This document shows, piece by piece, positions 19,056-29,700 of a stretch of DNA of 64,000 nucleotides (position 1 is its first letter; each line of letters starts with the position of its first letter). The DNA is from Sulfidibacter corallicola (lineage in GTDB: Bacteria > Acidobacteriota > Holophagae > Acanthopleuribacterales > Acanthopleuribacteraceae): contig NZ_CP071793.1 of the NCBI RefSeq assembly GCF_017498545.1, forward strand, positions 9,790,256-9,854,255, read 5' to 3'. Made by a program: the position numbers and the translations under genes. Under the pieces are notes generated by a model. It did no database searches and was not told where the DNA came from. It saw only the letters and a program-made list of their open reading frames with translations.

Positions 19056-20534
19056 TCAGTGACCGGCGAAATCTTCGGTCATGCCGGGCTTGTCGTGCAT
19101 GGCGAACTTGTTCACGATGGTCGCGCTCGCTTCGGTGAGCCCGATGATCTCCGGTTCGATGCCTTCCCTGCGGAACTTCATCACGACCTTGTCCAGGGCG
19201 CCGACGGCGGTGATGTCCCAAAAGTGCGCTTGGGTGAGGTCGATGACCACCTTGTCCAGCGACTCCTTGAAGTCGAAGAAGGCCACGAACTTGTCGGCCG
19301 AGGCGAAAAACACCTGGCCGATGACGCGATAGGTGCGAACCGTGCCGCATTCGCTCAGGGTGGAGCTGACATCTTTGGTGTGGGCCACCTTGTTGACGAA
19401 GAACACCGCCGCGAGCAGCACGCCGATGAACACGCCATAGGCCAGGTTGTGGGTGGCGATCACCACGAGCACGGTCGTCACCATGACCACGCTGCTGCTG
19501 GTGGGATGTTTCTTCAGGTTGCGCAACGACTCCCAGTTGAAGGTACCGATCGAGACCATGATCATGACCGAAACCAGCGCGGCCATGGGAATCCTGGCCA
19601 CCCAATCGCCGAGGAACACTACCATGATCAACAACATGATCCCGGCCGAGAAGGAAGAAAGCCGCTGGCGGCCACCGGATTTGACGTTGATGACGGACTG
19701 TCCGATCATGGCGCACCCGGCCATGCCGCCCAGCAGGCCGGCGGTGATGTTGGCGATGCCCTGACCGGTGCACTCGCGGTTTTTATCACTGGGGGTGTTG
19801 GTCATGTCGTCGACGATCGTCGCCGTCATCAGCGACTCCAGCAGCCCGACCACGGCCAGGGAGGCCGAATAGGGAAAAATGATGCTCAGGGTTTTCAGGT
19901 CGAGCGGTACGTTCGGGAACAGAAAGACCGGCAGGGTGTCGGGAAGTGCGCCCAGGTGACCGACGGTGCGGATGTCCAGATTCATGGTGATGGCGGCCAG
20001 GGTCATGACGATGATGGTGACGAGGGGCGAGGGAATCGCCTTGGTCAGCCGGGGGAACAGGTAGATGATCGCAAGGCCGCAGGCGGTCATGGCGTAGACG
20101 TGCCAGGTCACCCCGGTGAGTTCCGGTAACTGCGCCATGAAGATCAGAATGGCGAGAGCGTTGACGAAGCCCGTCACCACCGAACGCGAGACGAAGCGCA
20201 TCAGGGAGCCGAGTTTGAGGAAACCGGCGGCGATTTGCAGGACGCCGGTCAGGATGGTCGCGGCCAGCAGGTATTGCAGTCCGTGTTGTTTGACGAGGGT
20301 GACCATCAGGAGCGCCATGGCGCCGGTGGCGCCCGAAATCATGCCGGGCCGGCCGCCGAACAGGGCGACCGTGACGGCGAGACAGAACGCGGAATAGAGG
20401 CCAACTTTGGGATCGACCCCGGCGATGACCGAGAAGGCGATCGCCTCCGGAATCAGGGCCAGGGCCACGACCAGGCCGGCGAGCAAATCGCCTCGGGTAT
20501 TGCTGAACCAACTATTGCGCAGAGAAACAAACAT
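19056..20534 (-). CDS. SulP-family anion transporter with STAS domain
   Basis: 492 aa inner-membrane transporter. The N-terminal half carries the SulP signature (GDLLAGLVVALALIPEAIAFSVIAGVDPKVGLYS) and about 11-12 hydrophobic helices. The C-terminal 95 residues form a STAS domain (YRVIGQVFFASADKFVAFFDF...VVIDLTQAHFWDITAVGALDKV). SulP proteins move sulfate, bicarbonate or other anions with H+ or Na+. This one resembles the bacterial SulP branch with a short cytoplasmic STAS domain. AAGGAT precedes the ATG. It is a single gene, with no sulfate-assimilation or carbonic anhydrase gene adjacent, so the substrate is open. Confidence 0.93.
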   Translation of the reverse strand: MFVSLRNSWFSNTRGDLLAGLVVALALIPEAIAFSVIAGVDPKVGLYSAFCLAVTVALFGGRPGMISGATGAMALLMVTLVKQHGLQYLLAATILTGVLQIAAGFLKLGSLMRFVSRSVVTGFVNALAILIFMAQLPELTGVTWHVYAMTACGLAIIYLFPRLTKAIPSPLVTIIVMTLAAITMNLDIRTVGHLGALPDTLPVFLFPNVPLDLKTLSIIFPYSASLAVVGLLESLMTATIVDDMTNTPSDKNRECTGQGIANITAGLLGGMAGCAMIGQSVINVKSGGRQRLSSFSAGIMLLIMVVFLGDWVARIPMAALVSVMIMVSIGTFNWESLRNLKKHPTSSSVVMVTTVLVVIATHNLAYGVFIGVLLAAVFFVNKVAHTKDVSSTLSECGTVRTYRVIGQVFFASADKFVAFFDFKESLDKVVIDLTQAHFWDITAVGALDKVVMKFRREGIEPEIIGLTEASATIVNKFAMHDKPGMTEDFAGH

Positions 20535-20953
20535 CGATCATCCTTGGGGCGTAGAGGTGCCGTCCGATAACGGTGGTGGCGGAGAGAAAAGTCCGCCTGC
20601 CGATCGCTCCCATGACTCCGGCCGCCCCTTTGGCGGCTCGGTCTTCGAGAAAACGGCTGACGGGCGACTCGACTTCGAGTCGCCGTGCCGGGTGGCGTCG
20701 GGTGACGTTTATCGAAACGGTGTCGCTGAATTTTGTGGCCTCGACGCGGGGGTCGAAAAAGGCACAAGCGCGGATCCTAACACAGAGGCTTGCGGATTCG
20801 GCAATCCCTTTTTCGATCAGCGTGAAGGAAAATGCGTTCTTTTACTTATTTGTTTCCAATCTTTACACGAAGCGGTAGGGGCGAAGTCGCGGCTGTCGCC
20901 AAAGACCGCGGCTCGCCGCGCGGAATGATGGCGCCCGGGTGAATCCTCCACGG

Positions 20954-20981
20954 TTCAAGCCGTTTACACGTGACTGTCCCC
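20954..20981 (+). repeat. Right half of the 55-bp palindromic element
   Basis: ttcaagccgtttacacgtgactgtcccc matches the right arm of the full elements (for example 35190-35213) with changes in the stem. No left arm is seen nearby. Confidence 0.5.
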
Positions 20982-21170
20982 CACATGCTCCGCCCACATG
21001 GCCACATGCTCCCCACCTCATCGCTTTCGGGTGACCGATCTCCGGGTGACCCACGCGTTTCAGCGTGATCGCCGCCTTCCTGGATTTCGGTCTCCCCGGG
21101 TTTTCGATTTTTTTCACAAAAAAACAACCCACTTCGCCCCTGATTCCCAATCAGGTCGTATCCATCATAA

Positions 21171-21197
21171 TTCAAGCGACTTACACGTGACTGTCCC
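21171..21197 (+). repeat. Right half of the 55-bp palindromic element
   Basis: ttcaagcgacttacacgtgactgtccc, nearly the same as the half element at 20954. It lies 115 bp upstream of the next gene. Confidence 0.5.
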
Positions 21198-21311
21198 CTC
21201 CCCCGTGCCCTACCCAGCCACCTGGGTCGTCACCTCACTTTCTGGGCCGGGTGCTAGGGGCTTCCAGAATCATTGCTACAATGAGGAACTCTTCATCATG
21301 GAGCGCATGCG

Positions 21312-22196
21312 ATGGAACCCCGGCCTTGGTACACCTACATACTTTTATCCAGCGACGGACACTACGTGGTTTCCCACACGGAGGATCTGGAACGCGTCGA
21401 GAAAAACCCACGCGACGGCATCCCACCCGGAGAGGTCGGCATGGGTGCAGCCTCCTACCAACTCGTCTTCGTGGAGCCCGCCCGCAACAAGCCGGCCGCG
21501 GTGTTTCGCGAAGCTCAGATCAGGCGATTGCCCGGTGCCAAGTTTCGGGCACTCATCGAGACACGCCCCTATCGGCGACCTGATCCGGAACCCGAAGTGC
21601 CGGCACCAAAAGCACCTCCGCAGGCCGAACGCCGCGTCTGGACCCGCGAGGACGTGGCGAGGCTGCAGGCCGAATTGACCGAATATTGTCACGCCTCGAC
21701 CTTCGAAGAACAGGTCATCGGTCGCATCTCGGGAGTCTTGGAGCAAATGCGCAGCGCCTATCGCCAGCAGGCCGACCTGTTCGACGCCGCGCAGATCGAG
21801 CAACTCAAGCTTTGGGGCCACCGTATGGACCTGCTCACCCGGTTTTTGGAGTTGGTCGAGGATTTTGATTTGATTTCCGACCGAGCCGATTTCAACGACG
21901 CGGTCACCGAGCTGAAGGAGATTCAATCGGAATTTGCGGGCATGAAGCTGGAGCAACGCATCGCCAGGGAAATGCGCGCCCTCCAACAACAACTCCCCCG
22001 AATCCAGGCCCAGACGCGGAACAAAGGGCTCGCCGCAATCGAACGCCAAGCGCCAAAGTGCAAGAATAACCACCCGATGACCCTTCGTCAGGGCCCGGAT
22101 AATTGGTTCTGGGGTTGCAGCAAGTTCCCCAACTGCCGGGAAACGCAGGAACTGAGTGAAGAACAACAAATCCAACTCGCGCAGTTGAATGGGTAG
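21312..22196 (+). CDS. Degenerate GIY-YIG domain protein with C-terminal topoisomerase-type zinc finger
   Basis: 294 aa. Residues 1-83 align with the small GIY-YIG (UPF0213) fold: WYTYILLSSDGHYV, TEDLERV and the helix REAQIRRLPGAKFRALIE. The second motif (YIG) reads YVV, and the usual catalytic Arg in DLERR is Val, so nuclease activity is doubtful even though the later Glu is kept. Residues 110-235 are helical and charged, probably a linker or coiled coil. The C-terminus (about 250-280) has CKNNHPM...GCSKFPNC, a topoisomerase-C4-like finger. A DNA-binding or repair role is inferred. Its stop overlaps a possible GTG start of the next gene. Confidence 0.7.
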   Translation: MEPRPWYTYILLSSDGHYVVSHTEDLERVEKNPRDGIPPGEVGMGAASYQLVFVEPARNKPAAVFREAQIRRLPGAKFRALIETRPYRRPDPEPEVPAPKAPPQAERRVWTREDVARLQAELTEYCHASTFEEQVIGRISGVLEQMRSAYRQQADLFDAAQIEQLKLWGHRMDLLTRFLELVEDFDLISDRADFNDAVTELKEIQSEFAGMKLEQRIAREMRALQQQLPRIQAQTRNKGLAAIERQAPKCKNNHPMTLRQGPDNWFWGCSKFPNCRETQELSEEQQIQLAQLNG

Positions 22197-22327
22197 TGGC
22201 CCACGAGCCGCGTTCAGCCCCTTCGGCGATGGCGCCCCGGCAAAAGGCGCCGTGGTTCGGTCCCGAAATGATCGGCTCTCACGAGCCGGGGTTCGACGAG
22301 GATGAACGAGTCCTTTGGAGAGACATC

Positions 22328-23158
22328 ATGCATACCGAAGGCGCGCCCTACGCCGTTCGTCGTTTTTCCCACGGCAAGGGCCAAGCCTGTGTCGAAATGT
22401 CCCGAGTCACGCTACCGAATCGAGCCTATCCCCTGCACATCCACCAGGCCTTCTCGATGGCCCTGGTCATCCGGGAACCGCAACTGTTCCAGGTGCGGAC
22501 AGGACTCCAGGAAGCGCCCATCGGCAGCGTCATGTTCGCCAATCCCTGGGAGCCCCACCGCAACGTGGCCCAGGGGCCCGGCGGCGTGGCGTTTTTTTCG
22601 GTTCAATTCGGCAGCGAGGCGCTCGGATTTCGATCCTGGGGACGCGAGCCTTACTTTTCGCGGGCGGTGGTCCTCGACCCTGAATTGGCCCGACGCATGC
22701 TGGCCTTGTTCGACGTGTTGGATCGTCCGGATCGAACCTCGCAACGGGATGCGCGATTCTCGGACATCCTGGATTACCTGCACCTGCGCCAATACCTGAA
22801 GTCGCGCGGTTCACGGGCCAAAAGTGGGTCGAACTGTTTGGGTCGCTCCCTGGCCCTGATTCAGAACCACGATCACCGCATCCTGAGCCTTGCAGAGCTC
22901 GCCGCCCACGTGGATCGAAACCCCGAGTACCTGTGCCGGGCGTTTCGCAAACACCTGGGCATGGCGCCCCATCAGCTTCAGACCAGCGGCAAGGTCAGCA
23001 AGGCACGCGCGCTGCTGCTTCAAGGCCACAAGCCGGCGGAGGTCGCCTACGACCTGGACTTCTCGGACCAAAGCCACCTCATTCGCTGTTTCAAACGGGT
23101 GTTCGGCATCACCCCCGGCCAATTTCAAAAATCGGTCAATTTCGTCCAATACGCCTGA
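22328..23158 (+). CDS. AraC-family transcription regulator
   Basis: 277 aa from ATG 22328, chosen because TTGGAGAG lies six bases upstream. The frame is open back to a GTG at 22196 that overlaps the previous stop, so a longer form is possible. The N-terminal half is an AraC-type cupin (LPNRAYPLHIHQAFSMALVI...GSVMFANPWEPHR) for an unknown effector. The C-terminal 100 residues hold two helix-turn-helix units (LSLAELAAHVDRNPEYLCRAFRKHLG and KPAEVAYDLDFSDQSHLIRCFKRVFGITPGQF), the family DNA-binding domain. The neighbouring GNAT gene may be a target or simply adjacent. Confidence 0.9.
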   Translation: MHTEGAPYAVRRFSHGKGQACVEMSRVTLPNRAYPLHIHQAFSMALVIREPQLFQVRTGLQEAPIGSVMFANPWEPHRNVAQGPGGVAFFSVQFGSEALGFRSWGREPYFSRAVVLDPELARRMLALFDVLDRPDRTSQRDARFSDILDYLHLRQYLKSRGSRAKSGSNCLGRSLALIQNHDHRILSLAELAAHVDRNPEYLCRAFRKHLGMAPHQLQTSGKVSKARALLLQGHKPAEVAYDLDFSDQSHLIRCFKRVFGITPGQFQKSVNFVQYA

Positions 23159-23212
23159 CCGAAACGGGTACAGAATCGACGCGAATTCGATTCCAACATA
23201 CGAGGTGTCTTC

Positions 23213-23734
23213 ATGATCATTTTGGAAACGGAACGGCTGCTGTTGCGACCCTGGCGGCCGGAAGACTTCGAAGCGTTCGCCACCTATCTCGAGGAGGAGC
23301 GCTGGGCCAAATTCATCGGTGGTCCCTGTGGGAGAAGTGAGGCGTGGCGGCGTTTCGCGGCCATCGTCGGTCATTGGGTCCTGAGGGGTTACGGTTTTTG
23401 GGCCCTCGAAGAGAAACAGACGGGCGATTTCGTGGGTTCCGCCGGCTTGTGGTTCCCCGAAGGGTGGCCGGAACTGGAAGTCGGCTATTGGCTCATGCCG
23501 GAAAAGCACGGCCGCGGGTACGCCACCGAGGCGGCCGCCAAATCGCGGTCCTACGCCTTTCAGGTCATGAAGAGAGATACCCTGGTCAGTTACATCGCCC
23601 CCGACAACCAGGCCTCGATCGCCGTCGCCCTTCGCTTGGGCGCGGTTCACGAGGAAACGATCGAGTTGGACCGGTGCGGCGTTCACCGGGTCTACCGGCA
23701 CCCGAGACCGGACGGCGGGTTTCTGAAGCCCTGA
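23213..23734 (+). CDS. GNAT-family N-acetyltransferase (RimJ/RimL-like)
   Basis: 173 aa from an ATG preceded by GAGGTG. Transfers acetyl from acetyl-CoA to an amine, in this subgroup often the N-terminal residue of a protein. It shows the opening LETERLLLRPWRPEDFEAF, the strand GYWLMPEKHGRGYATEAA with the R/Q-x-x-G-x-A acetyl-CoA loop (HGRGYA), and YIAPDNQASIAVALRLGAVHE near the end. 54 nt separate it from the AraC-type gene, so co-transcription is possible. The substrate is not known. Confidence 0.92.
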   Translation: MIILETERLLLRPWRPEDFEAFATYLEEERWAKFIGGPCGRSEAWRRFAAIVGHWVLRGYGFWALEEKQTGDFVGSAGLWFPEGWPELEVGYWLMPEKHGRGYATEAAAKSRSYAFQVMKRDTLVSYIAPDNQASIAVALRLGAVHEETIELDRCGVHRVYRHPRPDGGFLKP

Positions 23735-23894
23735 TTCACCTGGCCGCCCGAGCGGTTTCCCCCTGTTTCTCGGGTCATTCCGGCTTTGTTTCGTTCGTGT
23801 CCCCCCAAGTGGTTCGTGGCGTGGTTGCTCTTTCTCCACGAATCACGCGGAGGGCACGAATGAGCGCCCTCTTCGGATCGCCGCGATCGGAGAA

Positions 23895-25958
23895 TCAAAA
23901 CTGCAGGAAGGCCTTGAGGTAAAAGGACCGGCGTTCATCCAGGAACTGGAGGGGATCGGTGCTCCGCGTGTTGGGCAACGCGTTTCGACGGTCGAACAGG
24001 TTCCTTCCGGACAGGACGATCTCGAGGTCGCCCGAAGCGATTCCCAGGTCCCGAATTCCGAGGTGGAAATGGACTTCGCGAAAATCGTCCAATTCGAAAA
24101 TCGATTCGCCGCCCGAAGCATCGACCGCCCGGGTACTGGTATTCCAGGCGAGTCGGCCCTGCAGCGAGGCATAGAAGCGCCTGTCCGGTGACCAGGTCAC
24201 TCCGGTAAAGCACTTGTATTCAGCCACATTCAACAATTTCTCCGAGGAGCGATCCTCGGTCCAGGCGGCGTTCACATAGCCGGTCCATTTCCGGTGCTCC
24301 CAGGTGTTGCGCCACTCGATACCGCGTTTGCGCGTCACATCGGTCGCATTGATGAACGAACCCGAGCTGGTGGAAATGATGTCCCCGGTCTGGTCGTTGT
24401 TCCAGAACACCAGACTGCCCACCAACCGCGACGGCACCACATAGGAAAAGGTGAGCTCGGTGGTCTCCATCTCGATCGGCGCCAGGCCGTCGCTATCGTT
24501 GAGTTCGAAAATCGTGGGCTCGCGGAAGGCCTCGCCGAAGTTGAGCCGCACCCCGTGGAGGTCGGTGAACTGCCACCTCAAACTGGCTCGAATGTTGGTG
24601 ATGGAACCATAGGTGTTGTGATCGTCCAGGCGCCCCCCTACCAGCAATTAGAGCCGCTCGTTCATCAACGCTTGTTGCGACTGGACAAAGACGGCATTCT
24701 TGGTCTGGTTCAGCACGTCGTCGGAAAAATCGGGCGGCAGGTCGGGATTGGGAAACAAGGTCGGGTTCTCGGTGATGTTGAGCGAAACCGGATCGCCGCT
24801 TTCGAGTTCCCGTCGCTGAAGCCCGAAAATCAGGTAGTTCTTCAAAGCGGGTAGTTCCCAATCGACCTGCAGGGTGTAGTTCGTCAGGCGCGAGTCCTCC
24901 ACGTTGAACACGTGGTTGTCCGGCAGCGGCACGGGATCGAGCGCCAGTTCCTCGTCGTCGGGATCGAGGATGAAGTTGATGAAGTCATCTTCGTGTAAAT
25001 AGTGGTATTCCAGGTGAATCAGCAGTTCGTTGTGGGGCGCGTAGTCGTAACTGAAATAGTAGTGTTCCTGTTCCCGCCGATCGTGAAACCCCTCGAAATG
25101 CACCAGGTTCTGTTCCTGACCGCCACCGTCCTGATTCTTGAAAAACAGGAATCCGCTTTGAAAATGGTGGGCGAGGCTGGGCTGGTAATCTAAATCGATA
25201 CTGATTTGCGTGCCCTGATCGGGGTCCACATAACGCAGGCCGCGGTCGCGGAAATCCTGCCGTACCTCGCGGTTGACGGGTGAGAACGCATCGGTGAGGG
25301 TGAAGTCCGACCCATGGCTGCGCTCGTGCCGGAACAACGAGGCCGCGGCCGCGAATTGCCATGGCCCGCCCAGGTAGTTTCCCAAAAAGCTGACTTCGCG
25401 TCGATCGCCCTCGCCGACCGCGGCGGTGACCTGATAGTCCTTGCCGTCGGTTTCCGGCGAGGTGGTGATGATGTTGATGATGCCCACAAAGGCATCTGCC
25501 CCGTACAGCGCCGAAGCCGGACCGGAAATGATTTCGATCTGACGCACGTTGTTGAGCATGAACTGATTGGAATTGAAGGCTTCCCCCGTCCACGGCACAT
25601 TGGTTTCGCGACCGTTGACCAGCAGTTTGGTCTGGGCGAAGTTGGAGGCGTTGCCCCGCTGTCCTCCCTGCAGCCAGGAACCGGGAAACACCCATTCGAC
25701 ACCGATGATGTGCTTGAGCACGTCCTTGAGATCGCGGTAGTTGTAGCGCTTGATCTCTTCGATGGTCACCACGTCGATGGTGGCCGGAGCCTGAACGACC
25801 TTTTCCAAACGGCGGGTCGCGGAGATGACTTCGAGCGTGAGCAGATCCTCGAGACAGGTATCGAACTCTTCGTCCGCGAAGGGCTCCTCCTGCGCCAGGA
25901 CAGGAAGAAGGAGCAGCCAGGTGAAAAGCAATGGTGCGTCAATGGCTCTCCTCAACAC
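23895..25958 (-). pseudogene. TonB-dependent receptor interrupted by an in-frame stop
   Basis: One continuous receptor frame runs from a GTG at 25958 (TAGGAG upstream) to 23895, broken only by TAA at 24648-24650. The upstream part has a signal peptide, CLEDLLTLEVISATRRLEKVVQAPATIDVVTIEEI, a plug (IRQIEIISGPASALYGADAFVGIINIITT in outline) and half the barrel, stopping after ...MNERL. The same frame continues at the next codon with LLVGGRLDDHNTYG, a typical barrel strand, and ends FYLKAFLQF. No frameshift is involved. It may be a recent nonsense mutation, readthrough or a sequencing error; without repair the truncated barrel would not insert. Confidence 0.85.
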
Positions 25959-26727
25959 ATCGCGGCTCCTAACGCCTTGCGGAATCAAAAATACCAATCC
26001 GCGGCTCTTCTCACATAACGCATGAATGGCGAGCCAAGGGATCGACCGGTGACGAGCCCGCCCTGAAACTGAAAACAGGGGCCCAATTGAGCTATTCCCT
26101 TCCGAGCGATCCGCCGGAGGCACCTTCGCGCCCAGGCAGCCTTGTTGGGTGACGGTTGATCAGGTGATTTGCTCGTGCCCGCCAAAACCGAATCATCGCC
26201 GACGCCCGGGACGGGATTCTGGAGGAACACACATTTGCGTCTCAGGTGCCTGGCTTCAGCAATACCAATATCTGCATGTATTTAACTCAAACCTGCCACC
26301 TGAGGGCCGCTACCGATCTGCATTCGGTGCCGGGTCGATTCAAGCGCGACATCGAAAAAAATCATCGTTTTCGGGCAGAGACTAAATATCCGTGTCGGAA
26401 AAAAATACGAGCAGCTTTAATCGACTGCGATCACCATCCATTTTCTATGCCGCCACCCTCGCGCCAGGGCTAGGCTTTTTCCGGATGGCCGGTGGATCCC
26501 GAACCAATTTCGAGCCTACTTTTTCGGAAGAATCGGCCGTCACCAAGCCCCAACGACCTGACCATCGACTTCGGTGATGGGTACCCTGTGAATTCGTTGT
26601 AGGGGAAAGTACGAATTTCCAGGTATTTCACTCATATCCATGCAACGGTGTTTCACGCCGTTTTCAATTGATTCCTATGTACCACTCCTTTCTCAATGCC
26701 TCAATCAACCTGAAAGGTGGTTTTTCA
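25959..26727. other. Divergent intergenic region
   Basis: About 770 bp between the broken receptor and the metalloprotease gene. Only short frames without start signals; none of the window's repeat families is present. The AAAGGTGG of the next gene is at its right end. Confidence 0.5.
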
Positions 26728-29700
26728 ATGCTTTTAAGCTTGCTTGTCCTGCTCGGATCGATGAGCGTGAATGCTCCCATCGAGCGCTCCGAGCCGCTGG
26801 TGTTCAGCTATTCCCGGCAACCCACGGCTCACAAACGATCTCACCTGACCCTACCGGCGTTCCCCACGCCGCAAGGGGTGCACGACCTTCGCCTCAAACC
26901 GTTTCGCGTCTGGAAAAAGGACGCCGTCATCGAGGTGTTCCACCACACCGGGAAACGCAGGAGCGCGGCTCCGCAACACCGCTTTTTTTGGGGTGAGACC
27001 CCCGAGGGCCAATTGGTGTTCCTTGCTCGTCGTCCCGGGGGCACCTACCAGGGTTTCATCCGCTCGGCCAAGGGCTTCATGGGTGTTCAGTGGCGCAATG
27101 GCCGGCTTTCCTACGGCAAAGCCTCCGCTCGGCCGTTCGAATGTCGTTCCGGCGCATTGGCGGGACCCGCAATCGATGGCGCGGCCAAATCGGCCGCAGC
27201 CGTGAAGACCGATGACCAGGGCACGGCGGTGATCGATCTGGCCTTGGAAACCGATACCGATCTCTTTCAACGATTCGGCTCCGAAGAAACCATGACGGCG
27301 GCCGTCGCCGAAAGTGTGGCCGCCATTAGTGCCATCTACCAACGCGATTTCAATGCGGAACTGCGCATCGTCTACCTCGCCGCCTATCCGCAGGAGGATC
27401 CCTGGGAATACAGCGGCATCGAGGAAGTGCAGGCCCACTGGAACGATCCCGCCAACGGCAAGAGCGACATCCAGCGAACCCTGACCCACCTGTTCTCGGC
27501 CCAGGGTTCCTACGGCGTCGGGTTCATCGACGTGCTCTGCAACACGACCTGGGGTTACGGCCGCAGCTCGTTCTACGGCTCCTTCTTCGAGGATCCCAAC
27601 GATACCTCCGACATTTTCCTGGTAGCCCACGAACTGGGTCACAACCACGGCAGTCCCCATACGCACGACTACCTGCCGCCCATCGATCGCTGCCCCACCT
27701 TTACCGGTGAGCTGCCCGAGGAGGGCGGCACGATCATGAGTTACTGCTTCATGCAGACCGCGGGCGTGGAGATCCTGGAGTTTCACGAGCGGGTCAGGGA
27801 CCACGTGCGCGGGCGCATCGCGGCGCGGTCCTGCATCCCTCGTCGACAGGCGCCGATTGCCTTCGCCGATCCGGCGTTCAAGCAGGCATTGGTGGCGGAT
27901 TACGACGACAATGGCGACGGGGAGATCGACATCACCGAAGCCGAAGCGATCACGGAGCTGGATGTTTCGGGCAGAAACATCACCGACCTGACCGGGTTGC
28001 GCTATCTGGTGAACCTGACGACCCTCGACGCCGCCGACAACGAGATCTCTTCGATTCCCGAATGGTTCTCGGCCAAACTGCACACGCTGGATTTGCGCGA
28101 CAACCCGTTGGCGGCCTCCAATTGCGGCCGCCTGGCCAGTCTGCAAGCGCGTGCGTGGACCGCCTTGACGCTCGAGCCGGTCAAAGAAGGCGGCGACCTC
28201 ACCTGCGCCGAACAGTTCATCTTCTTTGAAGACAACATTTTACACATGGCCGTTCTCGAGTCGGCCGATGCCGACCAGAACGGCGACCTGGACATGTTGG
28301 AAGCGGCCCGAATCACCTCCCTCGATCTTTCCGGACGGGCCATTTCGGACTTGACCGGCATCGACCGCCTGCCGAACCTGACGGTCCTCGACGCCGCCGA
28401 AAACAACCTGACGCGATTGCCGGCCATGCCGCCAAGGCTGATGAGGCTGAGCCTCGAGAAAAACCAACTGACGGATATCCAAGCCATCGAAGCACTGCGT
28501 CATCTCGGAAGCCTGAACGTGGCGGAGAATCGGCTCACCGCATTGCCGCGCATCAATCACCTGCTTTATTTGGAGCATTTGGACGCCAGCGGGAACCGAC
28601 TCACTTCGGTGCCCGATCTGGTCGGGGAAGGCTTGGGGCTGACCAGTCTGAACCTGTCCGGAAACCTGCTCAGCGAGCTGCCCGAATTGCCGAAGTTGGT
28701 GTTCAACCTGAACCTTTCGGACAACATGCTGACCCGAATCCCCGATATCGGCCCGCTCAACTACACCCATGCGCAATCGGTGGATATCTCCCACAACCAA
28801 CTGGACGAACATAACTGCACGTTGATCGCGACGCTGCTTGAACGGGACATGGCCTTTTTCCAGTTCCTGCCGCAGCGACCGGGTTTCGATCTGGACTGCC
28901 ACCAGGCGGCGCGCCTGCCCGCCCAGGTGCGGTCCCTGCCTTGGGTGGTCTACAACGACCGATTCCAAAGCACGATCACGGTATGGAACGCTTCGGAAGA
29001 ACCCCAACGCGTGGTGCTGCGGGCGGCCGGCGACGGCGGTGACGTCCTGAACGGCTTGGATCTCGACGCCCGCGAGCAACGCACCCTCAGCGCGGGCGAC
29101 CTGTTCCCCGGCAGTGACCGCTACAGCCTGCACCTGCACGCCTACACGGTCGACGTGCATCTTTCCGCCCAAACCGCCAACGTGGCGGGCCCCTCGGCCG
29201 GCGCGGTCGGGGCCGTCAACGGCAGCAGCTTCAGCGCCATGACCAACAAAATCGCGTTCACCGGATTGGCGGGCACGGCGGTCGCGGTGGTGACGGTGGC
29301 CAATGCGACGGACGACGCCCAAACGCCGGTCAGCCTGGAACTGCGCGGGCCCGACGGCCGCATGGTCGGCGAACGGACGGTGACGCTCACCGGTGCGCGC
29401 CCCCATCCGGTGGTCATTCCGGCGACCTTCCCCGAGGCGATGGGCATGGACACGCTCTCGCTGATCGCGCGGGCTCCCGAGTACGCCCGGATCTGCGGCA
29501 GCCATTTCCGCTTCGAAGGTTGGGCCGAGCTGGCCATGACCACGGCACAGCCCTACTTCAGTTCCCCCTGGCTCTACGTGGCGCCGTTGGGGGCCGATCG
29601 CGCCGGCAGCGAGATCCACCTGTTCAATGCCGAGAACCGCAATGCGGCCTTCGAAATCACGGCCTTCTCGACCCAGGGTGGCGAGCCTCGGGTCATGGAG

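Larger units (their letters stand above)
20535..21311. other. Divergent intergenic region with repeat right-ends
   Basis: About 780 bp without a credible gene. It contains two isolated right halves of the GGGGACAG...CTGTCCCC element (20954-20981 and 21171-21197), both reading TTACACGTGACTGTCCCC, about 217 bp apart. Confidence 0.55.
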
